From assembly GCA_001805125.1 (NCBI GenBank), contig MHEF01000096.1, positions 14,374 through 20,351 of the forward strand: a stretch of 5,978 nucleotides of DNA, given 5' to 3'. Shown here one piece after another: positions 1 through 5,907 of this stretch. This DNA is from Nitrospirae bacterium RBG_13_39_12. Lineage in GTDB: Bacteria; Nitrospirota; Thermodesulfovibrionia; Thermodesulfovibrionales; SM23-35. Every line of letters begins with the position of its first letter. Within the stretch, counting starts at the first letter, position 1. The position numbers were made by a program, and so were the translations under genes. The notes below the pieces were generated by a model that saw only the letters and a program-made list of their open reading frames with translations, was not told the DNA's origin and made no database searches.

Positions 1-1605
1 GATGCCTTTGGCTCAGGTGCTATGACTAATTCGATCAGCGAAATAGCCGATGCCCGTCTATTGCTCGTACTTGGCTCCGATACTACAGAACAACATCCCA
101 TGATTGGAATGCATATGCTCGAAGCTGTCGATAAAGGTGCCATACTGATAGTAGCAGACCCGCGAAAGACTCAGCTTGCAGAATTAGCCCATATCCATCT
201 GAGACACCGCATAGGTACTGATGTGGCACTCCTTAATAGTATCATGTATGTGATTATAGAAGAAAAACTTGTGGATATATCTTTTGTGAAGCGTCGCACA
301 GAGAACTTCAATGCCTTTAAAAATAATATAATGCAATATTCACCAGAGGTTACCGAGCAGACAACAGGTGTCTCTCCAGAGGATGTTAAAAAGGTTGCAA
401 GACTTTATGCAACCAGAAGGAGAGCAATGCTTTTCTACTCAATGGGAATTACACAGCACAGGACAGGTGTTGACAATGTCTGCGCATGTGCAAATCTCAC
501 GATGCTTACAGCACATATAGGGCTGCCAAAGGCAGGGCTTAATCCATTGAGGGGACAGAATAATGTTCAGGGCGCCTGTGATATGGGCGCATTACCTGAT
601 TTCTATTCAGGATATCAGAAAGTCATTGACCCAAAAACAAGGAAAAAGTTCGAAAAAGTGTGGAAAGCAAGACTGCCCTCAGCACCAGGACTTACTCTAA
701 CAGAGATGTTTGATTCTGCATTAAAAGGTAACATAAGGGCCATGTATATAATGGGTGAAAATCCCGTTCTGTCAAATCCCGATATAACACATACGATGGA
801 TTCCCTAAAGAAACTTGATTTTCTTGTTGTACAGGATATCTTTCTATCTGAGACTGCTGAGTATGCTGATGTTGTGCTTCCAGCTGCAACATTTGCCGAG
901 AAAGACGGCACTTTTACTAATACTGATCGTCGTGTCCAGAAAATAAGGGCTGCCATAAAACCTGTTGGAGAATCAAAACCGGACTGGGAGATTATATCAG
1001 CCCTTTCGAAAAAGATGAATTATGACATGCACTATAGAGCGGTATATGAAATCATGGAGGAAATCGCACTCCTTACTCCCATTTACAGGGGAATACTTCA
1101 TCACAGACTGAATAATAGTTACGGACTCCAATGGCCATGCACTGATGTTACACACCCCGGCACACCTTTTCTTCACAGAAAGAAATTTGCAAAGGGACTC
1201 GGTACTTTTATCCCTGTTGTCTTTACCCCTCCAGATGAAACACCAGACAAAGAATTTCCTTTCATCCTTACAACGGGGAGGACATCTTTTCATTATCACA
1301 CAGGAACAATGTCCAGGCGTACATCCACACTAAACCGGGAACATCCTGAATGCCTGATGGAGATAAACCCTGAAGATGCGGATTCCTTAAACATAAAACA
1401 CATGAACAAGGTAAGCGTATCATCCAGGCGGGGAAGGATAACGGTCGGGGTATATTTAACAGACAATATTCCTCAGGGTGTCGTTTTCATCCCTTTTCAC
1501 TTCAGAGAAGCTGCGGTAAATCTTCTCACTAACCCGGTTCTTGACCCAATAGCAAAGATACCTGAATACAAGGTCTGTGCAGTAAATATAGAACCAATAA
1601 AATGA
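1..1605 (+). CDS. fdhA: Formate dehydrogenase catalytic (alpha) subunit, C-terminal part; start lies outside the window
   Basis: The reading frame is open from base 1 and ends in TGA at 1603-1605, giving 534 residues. It is the molybdopterin-binding subunit that oxidises formate to CO2 (or the reverse). The visible part follows E. coli FdhF from memory: GSGAMTNSISEIA near the start, DPRKTQLAELA, RGQNNVQGACDMGALP from window codon 184 (its Arg corresponds to the conserved formate-site/cofactor Arg of FdhF), YIMGENP, VVQDIFLSETAEYADVVLPA, and a C-terminal dinucleotide-binding domain beginning about FPFILTTGR. It ends on the typical EYKVCAVNIEPI. The N-terminal [4Fe-4S] domain and the active-site Sec/Cys lie upstream, so selenocysteine use cannot be judged. 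An in-frame ATG at 22 is internal, because homology continues before it. The stop overlaps the next start (ATGA), indicating one operon. Formate dehydrogenase is favoured over nitrate reductase or another family member because of the close FdhF-like motif order. Confidence 0.93.
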   Translation, partial: DAFGSGAMTNSISEIADARLLLVLGSDTTEQHPMIGMHMLEAVDKGAILIVADPRKTQLAELAHIHLRHRIGTDVALLNSIMYVIIEEKLVDISFVKRRTENFNAFKNNIMQYSPEVTEQTTGVSPEDVKKVARLYATRRRAMLFYSMGITQHRTGVDNVCACANLTMLTAHIGLPKAGLNPLRGQNNVQGACDMGALPDFYSGYQKVIDPKTRKKFEKVWKARLPSAPGLTLTEMFDSALKGNIRAMYIMGENPVLSNPDITHTMDSLKKLDFLVVQDIFLSETAEYADVVLPAATFAEKDGTFTNTDRRVQKIRAAIKPVGESKPDWEIISALSKKMNYDMHYRAVYEIMEEIALLTPIYRGILHHRLNNSYGLQWPCTDVTHPGTPFLHRKKFAKGLGTFIPVVFTPPDETPDKEFPFILTTGRTSFHYHTGTMSRRTSTLNREHPECLMEINPEDADSLNIKHMNKVSVSSRRGRITVGVYLTDNIPQGVVFIPFHFREAAVNLLTNPVLDPIAKIPEYKVCAVNIEPIK

Positions 1606-2636
1606 ACAAGGTCTTCATACTGGACAAGAACTATCTTTCATATTTGCTGAGGCAAATAAGAAAAAAGATGTCCCTGGTAGCACCGCTGCGTTCAGAAAAT
1701 GAAGATATTGTACTGAAAACAGTTGAGAACATACATGAGATTGAACTCAATTATCCCGCATCCATCCCATCCATCAAAGAATTCCTTTTCCCGCAAAAGG
1801 AAGACATGTTCAGGTTTTCAGATGGTACGGTAGATATCCTTAAAGATAATACAAAGAGACTAATCTTTGGTGTGAGATCATGTGATATTTCAGCGATTAC
1901 GCTCCTTGATAGATTCTTCGGAGAGAATTTTATTGATGACTATTACATGTCAAGAAGGAAAAACACCATTTTTATTTCCCTCGTCTGTAATAATCCAGAC
2001 ACAACCTGTTTCTGCCTCAGGCTTGGTACAGGTCCTTTTCTAAAATCCAATTTTGATATCCAGCTTACAGACCTCGGTGACAGATATATTGTCGAAACAG
2101 CCTCGGAACAGGGGCTAAATCTCATTAAAGACCATGCTCATCTCTTTTCGAAGGTTAGGAAATCAGATTATGAAGACCAGTACGAGATTATTTTGAGTTC
2201 CAGATCAAAGTTTGAAAAAAGGATAAACCTTGAAAATGCACGGCAGAAGATCCTGAGCGGAAGAATTAGTGACCGCTTCTGGGATTGGGTTGCCAAAAGA
2301 TGTTTCGAATGTGGAGGGTGCGTATATGAATGCCCCTTATGTACCTGCTTTAATGTCCTTGACAGAACAGAATCCGAAGACAAAGGCCATCGTTTCAGGA
2401 TATGGGATGCATGTATGTTCAAAGGTTTTACAAAGATGGCTGGGAATGTATACCCTTCTGAAAACAAGGGGGCACGAATTAAACAGTGGTATTTTCATAA
2501 ATTAATATATTATCCGGATCACTTCGGAAAATTTGGATGCGTGGGTTGTGGAAGATGTACCATTACATGCCCTGGCCATATAGATATGGCATCAATTGTA
2601 GACAAGATCGATATAGGAGACAGAAGACGCAGGTGA
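1602..2636 (+). CDS. Iron-sulfur electron-transfer subunit, AsrA / sulfhydrogenase beta (HydB)-like
   Basis: This 344-residue cytoplasmic protein probably passes electrons between the formate dehydrogenase catalytic subunit and the flavoprotein encoded next. Near residues 90-96 it has GVRSCDI, and at 129-138 a C-N-N-P-D-T-T-C-F-C segment; both are recalled hallmarks of the anaerobic sulfite reductase A / sulfhydrogenase beta family. Two [4Fe-4S] motifs follow. Cys234, 237, 240 and 244 lie in CFECGGCVYECP, with extra Cys247 and Cys249. Cys313, 316, 319 and 323 lie in CVGCGRCTITCP. The start ATG shares ATGA with the previous stop and has no clear Shine-Dalgarno sequence, so translation is probably coupled to fdhA. 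The stop overlaps the next gene's GTG start. In this family such subunits serve different catalytic partners; the partner here is inferred from position. The exact role as a formate dehydrogenase subunit is an inference, but the iron-sulfur assignment is secure. Confidence 0.88.
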   Translation: MNKVFILDKNYLSYLLRQIRKKMSLVAPLRSENEDIVLKTVENIHEIELNYPASIPSIKEFLFPQKEDMFRFSDGTVDILKDNTKRLIFGVRSCDISAITLLDRFFGENFIDDYYMSRRKNTIFISLVCNNPDTTCFCLRLGTGPFLKSNFDIQLTDLGDRYIVETASEQGLNLIKDHAHLFSKVRKSDYEDQYEIILSSRSKFEKRINLENARQKILSGRISDRFWDWVAKRCFECGGCVYECPLCTCFNVLDRTESEDKGHRFRIWDACMFKGFTKMAGNVYPSENKGARIKQWYFHKLIYYPDHFGKFGCVGCGRCTITCPGHIDMASIVDKIDIGDRRRR

Positions 2637-3487
2637 AGAGCAGGATTAAAGATACATATCTTCCCCTAAAGGCTGAGATTGTCGAGATCATGGATATGAC
2701 CTCTGACATTAAATTATTTAAAGTAAAACCGTACAGACAGTTTCTTTATAAACCCGGCGAGTTTATTATGCTTTCATTATGGGGTAAAGGTGAGATACCG
2801 ATATCAATAACATCAACATACGGTTTCCATAAATATATCGAACTATGCATCAGGCGTGTTGGTTTCATCACCTCTGCTCTGCACCTGTTAAAACCGCCCG
2901 CAAAGATTGGGATAAGGGGTCCTTTTGGAAATACATTCCCTGTTGAGAAAGCAAAAGGGAAAGATGTCTTTTTTTTCGCCGGTGGTCTGGGTATCGTCCC
3001 ACTCCGCCCACTCATCCATAACGTAATGAATGAAAAAAGCAAATTTAAGAGGATTACCCTTATATGCGGATCCCGTAATCCGGGTGAGATCCTATTTAAA
3101 GATGATATTGATTTATGGCAGAAAAAAGGATTGAATATTATCTTTGGGGTTCGAAAAGGATTACAACTTCTTATTCATAACATTGAAAAAAAGGATAATA
3201 GTTCGCAAAGAAAAGTCGGGATCGAGACAGGACACCTGAATACATCAAAGATTTCATTCAAGAATGCCTATTCTTTTATCTGTGGCCCACCTGTTATGAT
3301 TATTGAAACAATGAAAAGCCTCTCAATGATGGGTATGAATGAAGAGAGTATTTTTACTTCATTGGAGGCACATATGAAATGCGGGGTAGGCAAGTGCGGC
3401 CACTGCTATATTGATGGAAAATACATTTGCACTGATGGCCCCATTTTTTCTTATGCAGAGCTAAAGAAACACCGTCCTTCCTATTAG
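2633..3487 (+). CDS. FAD/NAD(P)-binding reductase with [2Fe-2S] site, AsrB / sulfhydrogenase gamma (HydG)-like
   Basis: This 284-residue flavoprotein of the ferredoxin-NADP reductase superfamily probably exchanges electrons between NAD(P)H and the preceding iron-sulfur protein. Domain order is clear. An FAD-binding barrel carries PGEF at 41-44 and EIPISIT at 54-60, the variant seen in AsrB/HydG/PyrK-type proteins rather than RxYS. GPFG lies near 97. A nucleotide-binding fold carries AGGLGIVPLRP at 116-126, CGSRNP at 145-150 and CGPP at 218-221. A C-terminal [2Fe-2S] site uses Cys250, 255, 258 and 266 (C-x4-C-x2-C-x7-C). The frame stays open upstream to an ATG at 2537, but that stretch is a shadow of the preceding iron-sulfur gene and homology begins near KAEIVEI. 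The GTG at 2633 overlaps the upstream stop (GTGA), and AGGAG lies 14 bases before it. Whether NADH or NADPH is used cannot be told from sequence. It is the last gene of the operon. Confidence 0.9.
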   Translation: MKSRIKDTYLPLKAEIVEIMDMTSDIKLFKVKPYRQFLYKPGEFIMLSLWGKGEIPISITSTYGFHKYIELCIRRVGFITSALHLLKPPAKIGIRGPFGNTFPVEKAKGKDVFFFAGGLGIVPLRPLIHNVMNEKSKFKRITLICGSRNPGEILFKDDIDLWQKKGLNIIFGVRKGLQLLIHNIEKKDNSSQRKVGIETGHLNTSKISFKNAYSFICGPPVMIIETMKSLSMMGMNEESIFTSLEAHMKCGVGKCGHCYIDGKYICTDGPIFSYAELKKHRPSY

Positions 3488-3767
3488 CCTATATTATTCA
3501 TGAATTCCACGGATGTAAAGCGTGGTAACAAGTATAATTTAACTTTGAATATTCGATAGCTACTTTAGGTATCTTTTTCTTTTCCCCTTTCCATTGCCAT
3601 TCCCGTTCCCTTATTTTAATTACAGCTTATGCACGATTAGCAGATCAACAAATAAAATAAAAAGCCCCAGGTTTGCCCAGGGCCTTATGTCTAAATTGTG
3701 AACTACACCTACTTATCCGCAGGTATTGGCATCTGAAATTATTAACTATTTACAGGAGGAAATAAGC
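3488..3767. other. Gene-free stretch between the formate dehydrogenase operon and the cassette array
   Basis: No coding region of credible length is visible on either strand. Near the operon end there is a perfect 10-base palindrome ATTCATGAAT (3496-3505) and a weak 5-bp inverted repeat CCACG/CGTGG (3507-3511 and 3521-3525). The latter lacks a T tract, so no convincing + strand terminator for the operon is seen. A strongly pyrimidine-biased stretch lies at about 3570-3613. A - strand terminator and a + strand start-stop signal are listed separately. Confidence 0.6.
3651..3683 (-). terminator. Intrinsic terminator for transcripts leaving the cassette array
   Basis: Read on the - strand, GCCCTGGG (3683-3676), loop CAAA and CCTGGGGC (3671-3664) form an 8-bp stem with two central G-U wobbles. 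It is followed by TTTTTATTTTATTT (3663-3650). On the + strand the wobbles become A-C mismatches and there is no U tract, so the signal works in one direction only. It lies about 170 bases beyond the last cassette gene and would stop - strand transcription before it enters the convergent formate dehydrogenase operon. Confidence 0.72.
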
Positions 3768-3773
3768 ATGTAA
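3754..3773 (+). promoter_or_regulatory. Strong Shine-Dalgarno sequence leading to a start-stop codon pair (ATG TAA)
   Basis: A perfect AGGAGG (3754-3759) is followed after 8 bases by ATG (3768-3770), and the next codon is TAA (3771-3773). The spacing is ideal for initiation, yet the reading frame is a single codon. The ATG sits exactly on the outer core of the attC-like element that ends the cassette array, and no other + strand gene begins here. It may be the remnant of a gene start displaced by the array, a minimal start-stop element, or chance. No convincing + strand promoter was found just upstream. Confidence 0.4.
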
Positions 3774-3858
3774 CGCCGGGCTTGAGCCGCGCCGCCACAA
3801 ACGGGGGCATGAAAAAGAAAAGCGGATATTCGGGGTCAGCTGGATGAATTTATTAGCC
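3768..3858 (-). repeat. attC-like recombination site A, after the nuclease-like cassette gene
   Basis: This 91-base imperfect palindrome is oriented like the gene. Its 5' core GGCTAAT contains the gene's own TAA stop, and its 3' core is GTTACAT (3774-3768). The inner 3' arm, read on the + strand, is TAACGCCGG-GCTTGA-GCCGCGCCGCC. It matches site B (TAACGCCGG-CATCA-GCCACGCCGCC) in both outer blocks. The 5' arm pairs less well: GCTGACC against GCTTGAGCC. The cores deviate from the RYYYAAC/GTTRRRY consensus, but the GTT is intact. It is the last site of the array on this side. Confidence 0.65.
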
Positions 3859-4428
3859 TTTGAGTCGTCTTTTAATTTCATTAATTCTTTTGTCCAAAAG
3901 ATATTTGGAGAAGTCCTTTTGTGATCGGCTCATATCTCCTCTTGTCAAAATTATCGAGGACAAGTCGTTGAATCCAAACCCGAACATTCGATCAGGTTTC
4001 CCTTTGATTGTTTTGCAATTCGCAATGAAATTACACATCTCTTCCTTTGTAAATAAGAGCGAACAGTCACGATACCATGTAGATGATACTCGTCGTGTTC
4101 TGCCCAAATCAGGTGCGTACATTCCAAACAGAATTACGAAATCAGCTCTATCTGGAACATCGAATCGTTTGAACCATGTGTAGTATTTGTATCTGATTGT
4201 AGTTTCTAGTTTTGGTTGCGGCGGTAAGTACGTTCTGGATGCTTTGACTTGTATAGTTATCACAAAAGACTGGTCAGATTTCATAGCACGGAGTACCGCA
4301 AGATCAATCCCTTTTTCTTGGCGCGAAAGAGGTATCAAGACTGAATAACCATTTCTTGCCGGAAGGAGTTTCCGAAGCCGTTCAGCCACTACAAACTCTG
4401 GCCATTGCACGGTAAATACTGGTTCCAT
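3853..4428 (-). CDS. Cassette protein with PD-(D/E)XK nuclease-like signature, function unknown
   Basis: This 191-residue protein is not recognised as a named family member. What can be seen is Glu16 in a helix-like N-terminus, then G40-I-D42-L-A-V and an Ile/Val-rich strand ending Q60-V-K62-A-S, about 18 residues later. The order E ... GxD ... (E/Q)xK is the core signature of the PD-(D/E)XK nuclease fold, with Gln in place of the last acidic residue, as occurs in several families. The rest is mixed, with basic and aromatic residues (YKYYTWFKRF at about 80-89) and a lysine/arginine-rich C-terminus. No membrane segment or signal peptide is apparent. GAAGGA (4440-4435) lies six bases before the ATG, and the gene starts 26 bases after the crossover base of site B. 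Its TAA stop lies in site A. A role in DNA cleavage, repair or defence would fit the fold but is inference. A non-catalytic fold member is also possible. Confidence 0.75.
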   Translation of the reverse strand: MEPVFTVQWPEFVVAERLRKLLPARNGYSVLIPLSRQEKGIDLAVLRAMKSDQSFVITIQVKASRTYLPPQPKLETTIRYKYYTWFKRFDVPDRADFVILFGMYAPDLGRTRRVSSTWYRDCSLLFTKEEMCNFIANCKTIKGKPDRMFGFGFNDLSSIILTRGDMSRSQKDFSKYLLDKRINEIKRRLKG

Positions 4429-4447
4429 TATTTATCCTTCATGTTTG

Positions 4448-4539
4448 GGCTAACGCCGGCATCAGCCACGCCGCCACCGACTCCTTTGCGAAAAAATAAC
4501 CGACGCTATTCGGCATCGGTCTCGATGCCTTTGTTAGGG
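4448..4539 (-). repeat. attC-like recombination site B, overlapping the end of the transglycosylase-like gene
   Basis: This 92-base element is the best attC candidate here. Its 5' core CCCTAAC (4539-4533) lies inside the upstream coding region and its 3' core GTTAGCC (4454-4448) fits well. The arms pair as CTAAC...GGCATC on one side against CTAACGCCGGCATC on the other. The 5' arm also holds a perfect 7-bp hairpin of its own, GGCATCG-AGAC-CGATGCC (4530-4513). The upstream gene reads through the 5' arm and stops at TAG in it, gaining the tail NKGIETDAE. Blocks shared with site A (TAACGCCGG, GCCRCGCCGCC, TATTCGG) and almost equal length suggest both come from one integron type. Confidence 0.75.
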
Positions 4540-4991
4540 CTTTTGTCCCACATTGTTTCTGCTTTTGCCAGAACTGAAACGTAGTACTTCCGAGCACTTC
4601 CAGTGTAAAGACGCGCAAGCTCGTTTGAAGAAATGCCTGTTGTATATCCTCGGGCCACCAAATATTTTCTGCATGCCATATAGTTTGTAGTCGGATCAGT
4701 GATCAATCTCAAATTCTCTACGGTAGGACTCATAGAGCGAATAAATCCAAGATCACGCCAATGTCTTAATTGTATTTGGGCCATACCTACACTCAACCTA
4801 TAAAGTTTATGAGGGCACACCAACCCGAAGATTACCCAACCGATATACTCGATAAGGCGATGAACGCTCCTCCTAAAGTACATTTCTGTTGAAAGCAGAG
4901 ATGCCACAGCGCGATTAAATCCTTGCGTTCTGATCGAATAGTCCACAAGATATTTAGTTTCCAGCAGCTGGTTACTGATTTCTTTCGACAT
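4506..4991 (-). CDS. Cassette protein with faint lysozyme/transglycosylase-like pattern, function unknown
   Basis: This 161-residue protein is not recognised with certainty. Glu36 sits in LLSTEMYFRRS. A hydrophobic stretch at about 47-60 (IEYIGWVIFGLVCP) follows, then S67-V-G-M-A-Q72 in LSVGMAQIQLRHW. A glutamate followed some 30 residues later by S-x-G-x-x-Q recalls the catalytic core of lytic transglycosylase/lysozyme-fold proteins, but this is pattern resemblance only. The last residues (NKGIETDAE) are encoded by attC site B and are probably not part of the ancestral protein. The frame is open to an ATG at 5051, but the ATG at 4991 is preferred: AGGA lies seven bases upstream, and it overlaps the preceding gene by only 20 bases instead of 80. 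That overlap suggests coupled translation with the membrane protein, so the two may act together, perhaps at the cell envelope. That joint role is inference. Confidence 0.7.
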   Translation of the reverse strand: MSKEISNQLLETKYLVDYSIRTQGFNRAVASLLSTEMYFRRSVHRLIEYIGWVIFGLVCPHKLYRLSVGMAQIQLRHWRDLGFIRSMSPTVENLRLITDPTTNYMACRKYLVARGYTTGISSNELARLYTGSARKYYVSVLAKAETMWDKSPNKGIETDAE

Positions 4992-5655
4992 TTTTTTTCC
5001 TAATTTCCCTGTCTGCAATATAATTCGTAAAGATAGCAACGAATACTGCAAGCACGAAACCCTGAGCTATAATTTTACCGAAGACTACTGCTGTAAGCGC
5101 TGACCAGAGCCCGGACCAATTACCTGTAAGAACAAAAGGTTTTGTCCACGAATACGACGTTTTCAGCATTTCTATTGCGACACCGATATACACAATATAT
5201 ATGAAAGCCAAGAATACAAGATTCCGCTTGCTGCCAATTGAATAATAGTGAAAAGTCCTTAATGAGTTGGTAACTGTAATTATTTTGTAAATCACTAAGG
5301 CGACTAAAAATTGTGTAAAGACGGTAGCTGGAAGATAGAATGCCGCGATAAAGCCTATAACTATTGGAATTACGAGTGCATCCAAACTAGCTGACACAAT
5401 TGAGGTAAATATTATTTTTTTTCTTAACTTTTCTGCCTCTTTTTCCGATAGATCGCATCCGGCGCATATCATATAATCCTCTCCCAGGTAGATCGAAAGA
5501 TTCTGATTAATTTCACGAAGAGGATAAATTGAAAAGTAAATAGGCACATAGAATAGTTTCTTTGTTCTACGTATCATGGCCGGGAGTTCATAAATTAAAA
5601 GAGTAAGAATGACAGGCATGAGTTGAATCTTATATTGCCAAATTTGATTTATCAT
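4972..5655 (-). CDS. Multi-pass membrane protein in cassette, function unknown
   Basis: This 227-residue protein has no family I recognise. Hydrophobic segments lie at about 8-24, 82-108, 111-128, 145-165 and 184-213 (the last long enough for one or two passes), so four to six membrane spans are likely. A soluble loop at about 30-80 contains C64-A-G-C67, a CxxC pair, followed by a charged helix rich in Glu and Lys (SEKEAEKLRKK). The C-terminus is strongly charged (DREIRKKNVERNQ) and probably cytoplasmic. The ATG at 5655 is chosen because it lies 26 bases after the core of the upstream attC-like element, the same distance as in the next cassette. AAGGA (5673-5669) is 13 bases before it, somewhat far. 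A perfect TATAAT at 5812-5807 could drive it. It overlaps the following gene by 20 bases, and the two probably form one two-gene cassette, since no attC lies between them. Confidence 0.75.
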   Translation of the reverse strand: MINQIWQYKIQLMPVILTLLIYELPAMIRRTKKLFYVPIYFSIYPLREINQNLSIYLGEDYMICAGCDLSEKEAEKLRKKIIFTSIVSASLDALVIPIVIGFIAAFYLPATVFTQFLVALVIYKIITVTNSLRTFHYYSIGSKRNLVFLAFIYIVYIGVAIEMLKTSYSWTKPFVLTGNWSGLWSALTAVVFGKIIAQGFVLAVFVAIFTNYIADREIRKKNVERNQ

Positions 5656-5673
5656 TTTTTATTATCTATCCTT

Positions 5674-5769
5674 GCCCTAATGACGGAGCTGAGCGCTGGC
5701 ACGAGCCTACGTCCCGACTTGTCGGGGCAATGCAGGCGAAGTGACATGTGCTCCAGCGATTTGATGGGC
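5674..5769 (-). repeat. Degenerate attC-like site C, before the membrane-protein cassette
   Basis: This 96-base imperfect palindrome begins with GCCC on both strands. Read inward, the + strand arm is GCCCTAATGAC...CGCTGGCAC and the - strand arm is GCCCATC-AAATCGCTGGAGCAC, so CGCTGG and GCAC pair with a two-base bulge. The tip is a perfect hairpin CCCGAC-TT-GTCGGG (5713-5726), like the variable terminal structure of attC sites. Both cores are off consensus (ATTAGGG for GTTRRRY, GCCCATC for RYYYAAC), so it may be inactive. A 42-codon - strand frame (5794-5666) runs through it, probably read-through rather than a gene. Confidence 0.5.
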
Positions 5770-5854
5770 GGCTTCTATTCATCATGCCTTTCATTTCCTT
5801 CTTTATATTATAGCCGGCCAGCAAAGAGCTGGTCTGAGTGCAAGCTCAGCTCCG
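5684..5854. repeat. 11-bp perfect inverted repeat bounding a structured 171-base segment
   Basis: CGGAGCTGAGC (5684-5694) is matched by GCTCAGCTCCG (5844-5854), and the pairing resumes further inward as GCAC/GTGC. The left copy interrupts the outer arm of attC-like site C. Inside lie the 5713-5726 hairpin and a second one, CCAGC-AAAGA-GCTGG (5818-5832). No transposase or target duplication is seen. It could be a small non-autonomous insertion or part of a compound folded recombination region. Confidence 0.5.
5807..5812 (-). promoter_or_regulatory. Possible promoter -10 box for the membrane-protein cassette
   Basis: Read on the - strand, TATAAT is a perfect -10 match about 150 bases upstream of the ATG at 5655. 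No good TTGACA-like -35 box is found 16-18 bases before it; the region there is AGACCA inside the CCAGC/GCTGG hairpin. If active, it would give the cassette its own promoter. Confidence 0.3.
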
Positions 5855-5862
5855 CCGATGTA

Positions 5863-5907
5863 GCGGGACGGATATAATTTATCTCTTTTTATTCCTTATC
5901 GTCCCGC
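5863..5907. repeat. 8-bp perfect inverted repeat with AT-rich loop
   Basis: GCGGGACG (5863-5870) pairs with CGTCCCGC (5900-5907) around a 29-base AT-rich loop. The stem extends by ATA/TAT with one bulged base. There is no flanking T tract on either strand, so it is not a normal terminator. It sits between site C and the attC-like half at the right edge and has no assigned role. Confidence 0.45.

Noticed and set aside
615..956. 113-codon - strand open frame inside fdhA
   Set aside because: It is a shadow of a strongly conserved molybdopterin domain on the + strand.
2537..2632. Upstream ATG extension of the AsrB-like gene
   Set aside because: The extra 32 codons lie in another frame over the second iron-sulfur motif of the preceding gene, and the reductase homology begins after the GTG at 2633.
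3507..3525. CCACG/CGTGG hairpin as terminator of the formate dehydrogenase operon
   Set aside because: The stem has only five pairs, a 9-base loop and no T tract after it.
3860..4183. 107-codon + strand open frame
   Set aside because: It is antisense to the nuclease-like gene, which has a coherent motif pattern, a good ribosome-binding site and cassette-type spacing. No sign of coding on this strand.
4992..5051. Upstream ATG for the 161-residue cassette protein
   Set aside because: It would add 20 residues and an 80-base overlap with the membrane-protein gene. The ATG at 4991 has a better-placed AGGA and a short overlap.
5739..5763. Translation SDMCSSDL resembling the well-known Illumina adapter artefact DVCSSDL
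   Set aside because: At base level only about 15 of 20 positions agree with the adapter, and the segment pairs with its partner arm (CGCTGG/CCAGCG, GCAC/GTGC). It reads as native sequence; read-level inspection could exclude contamination fully.
5623..5877. 84-codon + strand open frame
   Set aside because: It runs through the membrane-protein start and the inverted-repeat region, has no ribosome-binding site, and its composition follows the palindromes. It looks like chance.
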